Shown piece by piece: positions 27,143 to 36,287 of a stretch of DNA of 64,000 bases. The stretch spans positions 1-64,000 of the forward strand of contig NZ_JAJJWH010000007.1 in NCBI RefSeq assembly GCF_020907245.1, given 5' to 3'. The position numbers and the translations under genes are program-made. Below the pieces are notes generated by a model. The model did not search any database. It saw nothing but the letters and a program-made list of their open reading frames with translations, and had not been told where the DNA came from. How positions within the stretch are numbered: the stretch's first letter is position 1; each line of letters starts with the position of its first letter. The DNA is from Pontibacter harenae. Its GTDB lineage: Bacteria > Bacteroidota > Bacteroidia > Cytophagales > Hymenobacteraceae.

Positions 27143-28650
27143 TTATAGACCGAAGAAGCAGCGGTATTTTACTGCACATTACCTCCCTCCCTTCTCCTTT
27201 CGGTATAGGAGATTTGGGGCCAGAAGCATATCGTTTTGCAGATTTGTTACAAAAGGCAGGTCAGCACTATTGGCAGATTTTGCCCTTGAATCCGACAGAA
27301 TCTGGAAGCGGCAACTCACCTTATAGTAGCCACTCTGCTTTTGCAGGAAACCCTCTGCTTATAAGCCCTGAACTTCTGGTTGAGGACGGGCTATTGGAGG
27401 AAGATGATCTGCAAACAAGTCAGACTTTTAAAGAAGATAAAGTAGATTACAAAGAGGCAACAGCTTATAAGCGCACAATCTGGCAAAAAGCTTTCGATAA
27501 CTTTAAAAAGGGTAAACATCCTGTATTAGAAAGAGATTTCGAAACTTTTAAAGAACAGCACAAAGCCTGGATAACAGACTATACCTACTATGTTACCTTT
27601 AAAAGAAGGTTTGACAATAAGAGCTGGGTAGAGTGGCCAGAAAAAATAAAAAACAGAGACACAGAAGCACTGCAGGAACTGGCGAAAGAACTAGAAGAGG
27701 AAATGGAGCAGGAGGCGTTTCTACAGTTCCTGTTTTACCACCAATGGGATAAACTAAAAGTATATTGTGCAGCCCGTGAAATACACTTTATTGGCGATAT
27801 GCCTTTTTATGTAAGCCACGACAGCGCCGATGTTTGGTCTAACCCAAGTGACTTTAAACTGGACGAAGAGGGTATGCCTACCGCTGTGTCTGGTGTTCCA
27901 CCAGATTTTTTCAGTGAAACTGGCCAGCTTTGGGGTACACCTGTTTTCAATTGGGAATCGTTGGAAAAGGAGAATTATGAATGGTGGGTGCGACGCATAT
28001 CGCACAACCTTATTCTCTTTGGTCTGCTCCGCCTCGACCACTTTAGAGCATTCTCTGCTTATTGGGAAGTGCAAGCTGGCGAAGAAACCGCCATGAACGG
28101 TACATGGGAAAAGTCTCCTGGTGCCGCTATTTTGAGCATTGTTCAGGAGAAGTTTCCGCACATGCCAATTATAGCCGAAGACTTGGGCGAAATAGACCAG
28201 CCCGTGCGCGACCTGATCAAGCAGTTCGACTTGCCAGGCATGCGCCTGCTTATCTTTGCCTTCGGAGATGACCTGGCCTTCGACAGTTCTTTCCTGCCGC
28301 ATAACCACATCCAGAACAGCATTGTATACACAGGCACCCACGACAACAGCACTGTGCGCGCCTGGTATGACAAAGATGCGGCAGAAGAAGACAAAGAACG
28401 ACTCACCAGGTACACTGGTCACGAGTTAACCGCTGAAAATGCTCACACCATTATGGCGCGCTTAGCGTATATGTCGGTTTCACAACTGGCTATACTGCCT
28501 ATTCAGGATGTGTTAGGTTTAGGAGCCGAGGCCATTATGAACAAACCGTCTACAGCGGAGCATAACTGGGAGTGGCGCCTGAAGCCAGGATTGTTCGGGG
28601 AAAAGGAAGCACAGGAATTGAAAGATTTTGTGCAGTTATACGGGCGCTAA
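27139..28650 (+). CDS. malQ: 4-alpha-glucanotransferase (amylomaltase)
   Basis: GH77 enzyme that disproportionates maltodextrins, moving glucan segments between chains. The 503-residue length matches the short amylomaltase type. Signatures: SSGILLHITSLPSPFGIGD at the N-terminus, the nucleophile Asp in LLRLDHFRAFSAYW, the acid Glu in IIAEDLGEI, and the third acidic residue in YTGTHDNSTVRAWY. It is the last gene of treZ-GH57-treY-malQ and overlaps treY by 4 bases. It probably rebuilds chains too short for TreY. A strong terminator follows. Confidence 0.95.
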   Translation: MIIDRRSSGILLHITSLPSPFGIGDLGPEAYRFADLLQKAGQHYWQILPLNPTESGSGNSPYSSHSAFAGNPLLISPELLVEDGLLEEDDLQTSQTFKEDKVDYKEATAYKRTIWQKAFDNFKKGKHPVLERDFETFKEQHKAWITDYTYYVTFKRRFDNKSWVEWPEKIKNRDTEALQELAKELEEEMEQEAFLQFLFYHQWDKLKVYCAAREIHFIGDMPFYVSHDSADVWSNPSDFKLDEEGMPTAVSGVPPDFFSETGQLWGTPVFNWESLEKENYEWWVRRISHNLILFGLLRLDHFRAFSAYWEVQAGEETAMNGTWEKSPGAAILSIVQEKFPHMPIIAEDLGEIDQPVRDLIKQFDLPGMRLLIFAFGDDLAFDSSFLPHNHIQNSIVYTGTHDNSTVRAWYDKDAAEEDKERLTRYTGHELTAENAHTIMARLAYMSVSQLAILPIQDVLGLGAEAIMNKPSTAEHNWEWRLKPGLFGEKEAQELKDFVQLYGR

Positions 28651-28672
28651 GTTCTTACGATATTTATTGTGG

Positions 28673-28703
28673 CACTGGCGCGGGAAAAATTCCCGCGCCA
28701 GTG
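28673..28703. terminator. Terminator after malQ
   Basis: A 14-base perfect stem (28673-28686 and 28690-28703; CACTGGCGCGGGAA) with a 3-base loop and seven T bases on the plus side. It ends the treZ operon, and faces the convergent L,D-transpeptidase gene. Confidence 0.9.
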
Positions 28704-28718
28704 TTTTTTTAGCTATAC

Positions 28719-29534
28719 CTATTCTTTAGCAAGCTCATTAGCAGTTGCTTTTATTTCTTCATTTTGTTCTTTTACTAGCTCTGCCATTGCACTGGCATGG
28801 TCGAGGTAATCAGAAGTATAAACATCGTTGGCAGCATGTACAAACAACACCGTACCACCCTCCACGGTGTCTATCACATCCTCGTAATCATCCATGGGTA
28901 AAGCTGGGCAGCCTAAGCTTCTCCCCAATCGTCCTGTCTGTTCAATTATACTTTCATTCGCGTATTCTGCTCCGTGTATCACAATGCATCGGTCCATCGC
29001 GTTGGAGTTGAAGCCCTCATCAACACCATCCAACTTTAAAGACAAACCATGTTTACCATGGTAAGTGTCTTGCGTTACGTAAAAGCCAATGCTGCTCATA
29101 AAAGACTCTTTGTCGTTCGAGAAGTTCTCGGCAAACTCTACTCCTGAATTTCTCCCGTGCGACACGTATGTGTTGTGCAGCACCTCCTGTCCTTCTACAT
29201 CTATTACCCATAGCCTCTTCTCCGTAGACGATTTAGTAAAATCTACAATCGTGATGTAGGGCTTCTCCCCAAGCTTTCCTTCTTTTCTTAAGTTGTAGTA
29301 CCCTGTCAGTGCCTTGTTAAAAATTTCGTACTGTAATCCTTCCTCCCGCAAATCCATCTGCTGGTATACATTACAAGCAATCGTATCAAACTCCATTACC
29401 TTGGTATCAGCCGTACTAGTCTTCAGCTTCTTTGTGCTTATTTTAGTTTTTATGTTGGCAGCTGATAAGTTGGTTGAAGTTGCCACAGGCGAAAGAATCA
29501 GAGGAGCAAAAAGAGGCAAGAGTTTTCGTTTCAT
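28719..29534 (-). CDS. Murein L,D-transpeptidase catalytic domain protein
   Basis: Exported protein of the YkuD_2 type, whose fold forms or exchanges 3-3 crosslinks in peptidoglycan, or anchors proteins. I use the ATG at 29534 (MKRKLLPLFAPLILS), which gives a plain signal peptide; an upstream in-frame ATG at 29573 adds 13 very basic residues. The conserved active-site region is IVIHGAEYAN followed by GRSLGCPALPMDDY, with the catalytic Cys in SLGCPA and the His in HGAEY. The length (271) suits a single-domain enzyme. It is convergent with malQ and divergent from the M23 lipoprotein gene, another cell-wall enzyme. Confidence 0.87.
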   Translation of the reverse strand: MKRKLLPLFAPLILSPVATSTNLSAANIKTKISTKKLKTSTADTKVMEFDTIACNVYQQMDLREEGLQYEIFNKALTGYYNLRKEGKLGEKPYITIVDFTKSSTEKRLWVIDVEGQEVLHNTYVSHGRNSGVEFAENFSNDKESFMSSIGFYVTQDTYHGKHGLSLKLDGVDEGFNSNAMDRCIVIHGAEYANESIIEQTGRLGRSLGCPALPMDDYEDVIDTVEGGTVLFVHAANDVYTSDYLDHASAMAELVKEQNEEIKATANELAKE

Positions 29535-29735
29535 TCTCTTTTTGCGGTTAGTATCATTCTTTGGCTTTGTCATCTTGTTTTCCTCCTAACTTTGTATAAG
29601 CTCTTTTTTACGATTTACATCACTAGCTGTTTTGTAAAATCCTTTAAATCAATATCAATTAGAAATTACTGATACTTTAAGGCATCATTTTTGGATAAGA
29701 TTGTGTTTAGATTACAAGACATACTTTATTACTGC

Positions 29736-31085
29736 ATGCATCCATTCAGACTTAAACAGCTTACTGTTCTCAGTTATATTTTAATCATTATTTTACTAGC
29801 AGGTTGTGGCGCAAAAAAAACACTTAGAGGAGTTTTTAAACAGCAAACACCTTATGAGCGCTACGCTTCTTCGCTTAAAGACGCTAACCTGCATGAGACA
29901 GCGTTAGGTAGCAGCTGGCTACAAGCTGGTGAAAAAGCCTTACAAGATTCACTTCACATCAACCTGCCTTTTAAAGAGGTAGGTTATTTTGCCGCCGACA
30001 AACCCAAAGCCCATAGCTATAGGTTTACAGGCAAACAAGGTTTAAAGATTGTAGTGAACCTGGAGACGAAGCCAGAAGATGCAGCCCGTGTTTACATGGA
30101 CTTGTATGAGGTTACTGCTGGTGCAACATCTTCGCTGAACTACCTTACCTACGCCGATACCGTCTCCTCTAGTATTGAATTTGAGGTAGAAGAAAATCAG
30201 ACCTACCTGCTGCGTATTCAACCTGAATTGCTCCGTAGCTTACAGTATACCCTAACTATCAAAACACAGCCTACACTCGCATTTCCAGTGCCTAGCAAAA
30301 AGAACCGCGGCATAGACAGCTTTTGGGGCGACCCTCGTGATGGCGGTAGCAGAAACCACGAAGGTGTGGACATCTTTGCACCTAGAGGAGCACCTGCCAT
30401 TGCAGCCGTAGATGGTATTGTGACGCGTGTGGGCACAAACCGTTTGGGAGGAAACGTGGTGTGGCTTTCAGATGCAAAACGAAGGCAAAACTTGTACTAC
30501 GCTCACCTCGATAAACAACTGGTAACTGCAGGGCAGCGGGTACAGGTTGGCGACACGATTGGGTTAATAGGTAACACAGGTAACGCTAGGCATACTAAGC
30601 CACACCTGCACTTTGGCATTTATCGCTCTGGGCACGGTGCCACAAATCCTGCTCCTTATATTTCCATGCCTCGGCAAACACCTCCTGCCATTACTGCAGA
30701 CCTTAGCAGGTTAGGTGGCTGGGTTCGAATTACACCAAAAATGGCTAATGTAAGGTTGGTACCATCTACTAAAAGCAATGTATACATGAGCCTGCCGCAG
30801 CACACGCCTTTGCTAGTACTAGGCGGTACTAGCAGTTGGTACCGCGTTCAATTACCCGATGGCACCGAAAGCTACGTAGCAACCAGTATCGTAGAAAGTA
30901 TAGCCAAACCGATCCGTCAGCAAAAACTCTCCGCAGGTACTGATTTGTTGGCTGATGCAGTACCGTTGGCTGCTCCGCAGGATAGTTTAACCGCTGGCTC
31001 CAATGTAGCAGTGTTAGCAATCTACAACAACTATAGCCTGGTACGCAGCCATAACGGCAGCACAGGCTGGATCAGCAGCATATAA
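29736..31085 (+). CDS. M23 family metallopeptidase lipoprotein with SH3 domains
   Basis: A lipoprotein with a LytM endopeptidase domain that cuts peptidoglycan peptides. The start at 29736 gives a signal peptide ending in the lipobox LAGC (Cys about 23 residues in); a TTG at 29691 in the same frame is less likely. The LytM zinc ligands are visible: NHEGVDIFAPRG (His and Asp) and KPHLHFGIYRSG (HxH). Between these lies VVWLSDAKRRQNLYYAHLD. The C-terminal 120 residues form two SH3-like segments (GGWVRITPKMANVRLVPS and GSNVAVLAIYNNYSLVRS) for wall binding. Probably located on the inner face of the outer membrane. It is divergent from the L,D-transpeptidase gene. Confidence 0.9.
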   Translation: MHPFRLKQLTVLSYILIIILLAGCGAKKTLRGVFKQQTPYERYASSLKDANLHETALGSSWLQAGEKALQDSLHINLPFKEVGYFAADKPKAHSYRFTGKQGLKIVVNLETKPEDAARVYMDLYEVTAGATSSLNYLTYADTVSSSIEFEVEENQTYLLRIQPELLRSLQYTLTIKTQPTLAFPVPSKKNRGIDSFWGDPRDGGSRNHEGVDIFAPRGAPAIAAVDGIVTRVGTNRLGGNVVWLSDAKRRQNLYYAHLDKQLVTAGQRVQVGDTIGLIGNTGNARHTKPHLHFGIYRSGHGATNPAPYISMPRQTPPAITADLSRLGGWVRITPKMANVRLVPSTKSNVYMSLPQHTPLLVLGGTSSWYRVQLPDGTESYVATSIVESIAKPIRQQKLSAGTDLLADAVPLAAPQDSLTAGSNVAVLAIYNNYSLVRSHNGSTGWISSI

Positions 31086-31185
31086 ATTAAGCCTCTATCG
31101 ACTGAAGGAGCTAGTAATTTTACCTATCGTACAGGTTTTATACTTATATTTACTTTATCATACATAAAAGTAAAAGACCAGTCTA

Positions 31186-32085
31186 TTGAAGTTAGCTGCC
31201 ATTGATATTGGTTCTAACGCCGTAAGATGCCAGATCTCCAGCGTCCTGAACCAGAACGGAAATGTCATTTTTAAACGTGTTGAGTATGTACGCTATGCTA
31301 TCCGCTTCGGTGAGGATGTGTTTAGCAACGGTTACATCAGCGAACATAAGATTCAGAAATTCATAAAGTTGCTGCAAGCTTTCCAGCTCTTGATTGATGT
31401 GCACGACGTGGACGATTACATGATTTGCGCCACTTCCGCCATGCGTACTTCTACAAACGCCGCTGAGGTGCTGCAGCGTATACGCGATGCCATTGGCATG
31501 GAAATAGATGTAATTGATGGGGTAACCGAAGCTAATCTCATAAATAAAGTTATCCTCAACTTCCTGGACGATCGCAACTACCTGCACATAGATGTAGGCG
31601 GCGGCAGCACAGAATTTAACATTTATGTAAACCGTGAAAAGGTTGCTTCTGAATCTTTTGAGCAGGGCTCTATACGGCACATGCACGGTCATGATTCGGA
31701 AGAGTTATGGAACAACATGCAACGCTGGATTACAGAAAACGCGCGTAAGCACCACCTTACCAGGGCCGTGGGCACAGGCGGCAACATGAATAAGATTTTT
31801 GAAATCGCTGGCAAGACAGGTGGAAAACCAATCACCCGAAAGCAGATTGAAGAAGTGGTAGCTCGCATTGCTTCTATGACCATGGAGCAACGCCTAACAG
31901 ATCTCATGCTGAACCCAGACCGCGCTGATGTTATACTACCAGCCTCTGAAATTTACCTTTCAGCTATGAAATGGGCCAAACTGGAAACCATGCTGGTACC
32001 AGCCGTAGGCTTAAAAGACGGTATGCTCCATGCGCTCTATGAGCGTTATCATCCAGAGCGTTTCGTAATAGATAAAATCAGTTGA
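31186..32085 (+). CDS. ppx: Exopolyphosphatase, Ppx/GppA family
   Basis: Hydrolyses terminal phosphates of polyphosphate, or pppGpp to ppGpp in GppA-like members. The sequence shows the ASKHA fold: MKLAAIDIGSNAVRCQIS at the N-terminus (phosphate loop 1) and HIDVGGGSTEFNIY around 127-140 (phosphate loop 2), with GTGGNMNKIFE later. The start is a TTG at 31186; no ATG lies nearby, and the family always begins with this strand. At 299 residues it is the short form lacking the C-terminal HD domain. It is convergent with ppk1, the enzyme that makes its substrate. Confidence 0.9.
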   Translation: MKLAAIDIGSNAVRCQISSVLNQNGNVIFKRVEYVRYAIRFGEDVFSNGYISEHKIQKFIKLLQAFQLLIDVHDVDDYMICATSAMRTSTNAAEVLQRIRDAIGMEIDVIDGVTEANLINKVILNFLDDRNYLHIDVGGGSTEFNIYVNREKVASESFEQGSIRHMHGHDSEELWNNMQRWITENARKHHLTRAVGTGGNMNKIFEIAGKTGGKPITRKQIEEVVARIASMTMEQRLTDLMLNPDRADVILPASEIYLSAMKWAKLETMLVPAVGLKDGMLHALYERYHPERFVIDKIS

Positions 32086-32161
32086 TTTTGGTTATTTGTT
32101 GATCGTTACTCTTTGATCGCGGAGTGATAATATAAACCACAGTATCTGTTTTATTTGAAAC

Positions 32162-32205
32162 AAAAAAGCGGGGCAGCCACTTACTAATGGCTGCCCCGCT
32201 TTTTT
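32162..32205. terminator. Bidirectional terminator between ppx and ppk1
   Basis: Perfect 18-base inverted repeat (32162-32179 and 32188-32205), GC-rich core GCGGGGCAGCCA, 8-base loop, A run on the left and T run on the right. It serves both converging genes. Confidence 0.9.
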
Positions 32206-32222
32206 GTTGTGCCTGTTTTAGC

Positions 32223-34328
32223 TTACACCAATTCTGCCGCTGGCACTGTGGTATAAGCTCTGCTATAGAAAACTTTATGAATATCTACAGCTTCTTCGTT
32301 AGCAGCCAATCGTTTCTTAGCATAGGTACCGTCTTCACGCATAATGTAGGAATTCTGGTTATCGAGCAGGTTATAGTACAGCATGTTTATGACCTCCTGC
32401 TTCAGCTCCTCATTTACAATCAGGAACAAGGCTTCTATTCTGCGGTCGAAGCTACGAACCATTATATCGGCACTGCCACCGTATACTTTAGGCTCACCGT
32501 TGTTATGGAAGTAATACAAACGGGCATGCTCCAGGTACTCGCCCACAATAGATTTTACAGTAATATTCTCGCTCAATTCTTCGCGGCCTGGCCTTAAGCA
32601 GCAGATGCCGCGCACGATTAGTTTTATCGGTACACCAGCTTTCGATGCTTTGTAAAACTCATCAATAACTTCCCTGTCTTCCAAAGAATTCAGCTTTATC
32701 ACGATACCGCTTTTCAGGCCTTTCTTTGCATTCTTGGCTTCGTTGCGAATCAGCTCTATCAGCTGCTGCCGCATGGTATGGGGTGACGTGAGCAGGTATT
32801 TATACTCGTTGGGTCTCGAATGCCCCGTAATAACATTAAAGAACTCCGACACATCGTGTGCATAGACTTCGTTGGTGGTAAGCAAGCTTACGTCGGTATA
32901 CAGGCGGGCTGTAGCTTCGTTGTAGTTGCCGCTACCAACATGCACATAACGTGTTACCTTCTCCCCTTCCTTCCGGATAATCATCAGCATTTTAGTATGG
33001 GTTTTATACTTGCTGATACCGTAAATCACGAAGCAGCCTGCTTTCTCCAGGCGCTCGCCCTCACGCAGGTTTCGCTCCTCGTCAAAACGCGCTTTAACCT
33101 CGAAAAGCACCGATACGTGCTTTCCATTTTCGGCAGCCTTTAAAAGTGCCGCCGTAACGCGCGATTGATCGGCGAGGCGATAGATGGTTTGCTTGATGCC
33201 CAGTACGTAAGGGTCTTCGGCTGCGCGCTCTAATAAGTTTACCACGGGCTCCATGCTGTTGTACGGGTGGTGCAACAGCACGTCATGCTCCTTCAGGTAA
33301 TCAAAAAGGTCTACATTATCGCCAGGCATACTCAGCGGCAACACAGAGGCTGGCTGTTTAAAGCCTTTATCTTTGAACTGGCGGTGCCTGATAATCTGCC
33401 ACAATCCCCGCAGGTCTATCAGGCTGTTGATGGTAAAAACATTGGCATTATCTATCGTCCAGCGCTCTTTCAGAATCTTCATCATAAACTGCGACGGATT
33501 GCGCTCCACCTCCAGCCTTACCACACGTCCTTTTTTACGGGTGCGCAGCTTAGACTTAATTTCCTGCACAAAATCTGCCTCCAGGTCATCAGATTCTTCC
33601 AGTGTAAAATCGCCGTTACGGGTAATTCTGAAAAGATCCGCCGACACTATTTCTACGTTTCGGAAAAGCTTCTTTATTTTTCCTCTGATTATTTCCTCAA
33701 TAGGCACAAAAACTATTTTGTCTTTGCGGTTGATCTCATAGAAACGCGCCAGGTTCTGCGGAATCTGTACGAATGTAACTCTGTCCTGCCGTTTCTGGTT
33801 GTCGTCTGTAGTACGGGTAACTACTCCAAAGGTAAGCAGCTGGTTCATGAGCAGCGGAAAACCATGGTAGTTGTCATACACCATCGGCGTCAGCAGCGGG
33901 TAAATTGTATTCTTAAAGTAGTTATCTACTTTTTTCTGCTCTATTTCTGTAAGCTCACTTACCCGCATAATATCGAAGCCATGCTTCTCGAAAAGCGGTT
34001 TCAACTCGCTGTTGTACGTGAGGTACTGGTCGTTTACGAAACGGTGTGAATAGTCAAGTAGCTTCTTACGGAAAGGCAATTCCCGTAGGCCAGAATAATC
34101 TGTGCGCTCCTTTCCATAGTCAAGGTAATTGTACAAGCTACCTACCCTGATCATGAAAAACTCATCCAGGTTAGAAGAGGTTATAGCCAAAAACTTGAGC
34201 CTATCGAATAGGCTTTTATTTGTATCGCGGGCCTGGTCGAGCACGCGGTAATTAAAACGCAGCCAGCTAAGGTCGCGGCTAATATATTTACTCTTCTTTA
34301 TCTGGTCAGAAGCTTTGTTAACAAGCAT
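32223..34328 (-). CDS. ppk1: Polyphosphate kinase 1
   Basis: Reversible kinase that makes inorganic polyphosphate from ATP. At 701 residues it has the normal length and four-domain layout. The N-terminal domain begins YISRDLSWLRFNYRVLDQA. The autophosphorylated His lies in YKTHTKMLMIIR, followed by VHVGSGNYNEATARLYTD; the second PLD-like half has VKSIVGEYLEHARLYYF and GSADIMVRSFDRRIEAL. It is peripheral to the inner membrane in other bacteria. The gene is convergent with ppx and separated from it by a terminator, so make and break enzymes are neighbours but are not co-transcribed. Confidence 0.96.
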   Translation of the reverse strand: MLVNKASDQIKKSKYISRDLSWLRFNYRVLDQARDTNKSLFDRLKFLAITSSNLDEFFMIRVGSLYNYLDYGKERTDYSGLRELPFRKKLLDYSHRFVNDQYLTYNSELKPLFEKHGFDIMRVSELTEIEQKKVDNYFKNTIYPLLTPMVYDNYHGFPLLMNQLLTFGVVTRTTDDNQKRQDRVTFVQIPQNLARFYEINRKDKIVFVPIEEIIRGKIKKLFRNVEIVSADLFRITRNGDFTLEESDDLEADFVQEIKSKLRTRKKGRVVRLEVERNPSQFMMKILKERWTIDNANVFTINSLIDLRGLWQIIRHRQFKDKGFKQPASVLPLSMPGDNVDLFDYLKEHDVLLHHPYNSMEPVVNLLERAAEDPYVLGIKQTIYRLADQSRVTAALLKAAENGKHVSVLFEVKARFDEERNLREGERLEKAGCFVIYGISKYKTHTKMLMIIRKEGEKVTRYVHVGSGNYNEATARLYTDVSLLTTNEVYAHDVSEFFNVITGHSRPNEYKYLLTSPHTMRQQLIELIRNEAKNAKKGLKSGIVIKLNSLEDREVIDEFYKASKAGVPIKLIVRGICCLRPGREELSENITVKSIVGEYLEHARLYYFHNNGEPKVYGGSADIMVRSFDRRIEALFLIVNEELKQEVINMLYYNLLDNQNSYIMREDGTYAKKRLAANEEAVDIHKVFYSRAYTTVPAAELV

Positions 34329-34523
34329 GTTTTGATCCGTTTTCGATATGGGCTACACATTCCAGCCGCTGCTTTAAGCTAGCTGTTGTGCAAAAAGGTG
34401 TAACTAAATGCCTAAACGCTAATATAATTTTTATAATCCAAATTGTGTAATTTTAGCCTATAGGATTTTTAGAGGTACAGTTTAAAAGATGCTCTATGGC
34501 TGCACGGATGTCGTTTATTGAAC

Positions 34524-34560
34524 TTTCTGCTATAGGCTAAATTGGCTTGTTATACAGAAA
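34524..34560 (-). repeat. Imperfect hairpin after the GNAT gene, possible degenerate attC
   Basis: On the minus strand, 10-11-base arms (plus coordinates 34551-34560 and 34524-34534) pair with one bulged base across a 16-base loop. It sits just 3' of the GNAT gene, where a cassette recombination site would be. The match to attC core sequences is poor, so this is tentative. Confidence 0.25.
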
Positions 34561-34577
34561 TTTAGCGGTAACTCTTT

Positions 34578-35075
34578 TTAATCTGTTTCCAGACTTTTAA
34601 ACATAATGTAGGTATCAACTAGGCCAAGCGCTTTGTGCCTAAACCCTTTTGGTGTTACTCCGATTATTTCAAACCCGTATTTCTGCCAAAGCTTTACAGC
34701 ATTTGTGTTTGTACTTATAACGATGTTGAACTGAATACCTATATATCCTTTGTCCTTTGCAAATTTCAACGAATGTTCACACAAAAGCTTACCTACTCCT
34801 CTTCCCTGAAAATTTGGACTAACCATATAACTACAGTTAGCAATGTGGTTACCTAGGTCAATTTGATTTGGCTTCATGATATAAGTACCTAAAATTTGGC
34901 CCATTTCGTCTACAGCAACAAACGTATCCATGTACTCTGCAAACCAATGCTTGTGCAATGCCTCTTTCGGTGTGTTAGGGTCGAACACATAAGTATCGCC
35001 TGTTTGAATGACACTTAAGAATATGTCCCAAACTTTTTCATAGTCTAGTTTTTCGTCCGCTTTTCTAACTGTCAT
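34578..35075 (-). CDS. GNAT family N-acetyltransferase
   Basis: A 165-residue GNAT protein. The acetyl-CoA loop is NFQGRGVGKLLCEHS, after the strand NCSYMVSP, and the C-terminal part NTNAVKLWQKYGFEIIGVTPKG matches the family. The best-known relatives acetylate small amines or protein N-termini, but the substrate here is unknown. It has the highest AT content of the GNATs here and lies in a run of three minus-strand genes separated by attC-like palindromes. The ATG is 18 bases past the core-like GTTATAA of one of them, as expected for a gene cassette. No terminator is seen. Confidence 0.82.
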   Translation of the reverse strand: MTVRKADEKLDYEKVWDIFLSVIQTGDTYVFDPNTPKEALHKHWFAEYMDTFVAVDEMGQILGTYIMKPNQIDLGNHIANCSYMVSPNFQGRGVGKLLCEHSLKFAKDKGYIGIQFNIVISTNTNAVKLWQKYGFEIIGVTPKGFRHKALGLVDTYIMFKSLETD

Positions 35076-35093
35076 ATACTATCTGCACTTTTT

Positions 35094-35166
35094 TTATAAC
35101 GTGTTCGTCTATACCCCATGCTTTGGCTACGCCTTGCACAAGGTATAGACGAGCACGTCGGCTAAA
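35094..35166 (-). repeat. attC-like imperfect palindrome 1
   Basis: Two 15-base arms (35101-35115 and 35142-35156) are complementary with one mismatch, around a 26-base loop. The outer ends are TTATAAC at 35094-35100 and GTCGGCT at 35157-35163. Read on the gene strand this gives an inner stem bordered by AGCCGAC and GTTATAA, resembling the RYYYAAC ... GTTRRRY boxes of integron attC sites, though not exactly. The size (about 73 bases) fits attC. It lies exactly between two same-strand genes. Confidence 0.5.
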
Positions 35167-36202
35167 GTATTTTTATTTTTAAGTATTGATAATCATTGTT
35201 GAGTCCACCGTTCTCGTCCCAGAATGCCTGAGCGTGCAGCACTTTAACAACAAGTGTAGAAGAATCTAACCAAAAAATTTCCTGTGGCTCTAATGCTACC
35301 ATCCATTTACTGAAACTAGCGTCCAATACTTTTCTGACTTTCTGGTCGCTCTCAACTTTATACAGCTGGAAATCGGAGCTATAGCTATAAGGATTCGTGT
35401 AAATAGAAACTACATATTTCCCATCTGGTGAAAAATAAGGATAGTCATTGAAGCTGATAATTTCCTTACCATTATCTGCACTGTATAGCATGTGCTCTCC
35501 TTCTTCATAGTATCCAATGGCTAAAAGATAAGCATTCAACAGACCAACATGTCCCACATAGTTGAAGATCTTCATGCTCTCTTCGGCATTGGGAGAGCTT
35601 ACATATTCTTTTTTACCGTTAGCTATGGTTACTACAAGCACAGAATCTTTGCTTGACACTAAAGCATTTTGCTGGATAATAAATTTATCGTCTTTACTTC
35701 TTGCTTTCTCAAATTCCTCTTTGCCAATTAGACTAATCTCTACTTTCCCCTTCACCTGAGCCTGTTCAAGAGTTTTGTATAAATCCATGGCCCTAAGCTT
35801 TATCTGAGTGAGTTGGCCAACGTTTGCCTTTGGTACATATACAACTTCCCAACCCGATGAGGCGACTTGCTGACCATTTCTTACAAAGCTTCTGCCAATC
35901 CGCTCCTTGATCTGATACCAGTTTTCTTCTTCTCCGATAACATCTATTTTATACCCGTACTCTATTGTGTCAAGTACAGTAGATTCCTTATCTGGTTTTT
36001 CATAAATGTAACTCCCGCTTGATTTTGTTATGAATAGCTTCTTGATGGTAGGGATTTCATAAACAACGACTGTTTTCGCTACAGCAGCCTTCTCTGAAGA
36101 GTTAACTTCTTCTGTTCTCTTTTCAGTTTTACCTGAAGTTTCAGAATTTGAGCAGCTTAATGCAATGAATGCAGAAAACAGAAAGATCAATTGTCTCTTC
36201 AC
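35162..36202 (-). CDS. Hypothetical SH3-domain lipoprotein
   Basis: I do not recognise the family of this 346-residue protein. It starts with GTG (36202) and has a lipoprotein signal, MKRQLIFLFSAFIALSCSNS, with the lipid-anchored Cys near residue 17. Residues about 55-110 look like a bacterial SH3 domain (ITKSSGSYIYEKPDKESTV, then YGYKIDVIGEEENWYQI). The C-terminal half contains a WD/PD40-like strand pattern (YPYFSPDGKYVVSIYTN). It lies between two attC-like palindromes, and the GTG is only about 10 bases from a GTTGGCT core. The stop codon touches the next palindrome. Probably a periplasm-facing lipoprotein of unknown role. Confidence 0.7.
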   Translation of the reverse strand: MKRQLIFLFSAFIALSCSNSETSGKTEKRTEEVNSSEKAAVAKTVVVYEIPTIKKLFITKSSGSYIYEKPDKESTVLDTIEYGYKIDVIGEEENWYQIKERIGRSFVRNGQQVASSGWEVVYVPKANVGQLTQIKLRAMDLYKTLEQAQVKGKVEISLIGKEEFEKARSKDDKFIIQQNALVSSKDSVLVVTIANGKKEYVSSPNAEESMKIFNYVGHVGLLNAYLLAIGYYEEGEHMLYSADNGKEIISFNDYPYFSPDGKYVVSIYTNPYSYSSDFQLYKVESDQKVRKVLDASFSKWMVALEPQEIFWLDSSTLVVKVLHAQAFWDENGGLNNDYQYLKIKIL

Positions 36203-36212
36203 TTAATATTGT

Positions 36213-36278
36213 AGCCAACTGTCTCGTGCAGCCTATCAACGAGGCATAGCCGAGTATAAAGGCTGAAGTTTGTTGGCG
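36213..36278 (-). repeat. attC-like imperfect palindrome 2
   Basis: Outer boxes AGCCAAC (36213-36219) and GTTGGCG (36272-36278) are complementary over six bases, with inner pairs CAGCC (36229-36233) and GGCTG (36261-36265). On the minus (gene) strand it reads GCCAAC ... CAGCC ... GGCTG ... GTTGGCT, the layout of R'', L'', L' and R' boxes of attC. It is 66 bases long and lies between the genes ending at 36288 and starting at 36202. Confidence 0.5.
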
Positions 36279-36287
36279 GTTGTTATT

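Noticed and set aside
27754-28422. A 222-codon open frame on the minus strand inside malQ
   Set aside because: Antisense to catalytic malQ sequence; no signal, no start context, no recognisable domain.
33267-34049. A 260-codon open frame on the plus strand inside ppk1
   Set aside because: It is wholly antisense to the conserved ppk1 gene, has no family signs and reads as Tyr/His/Gln-rich noise typical of a complementary frame.
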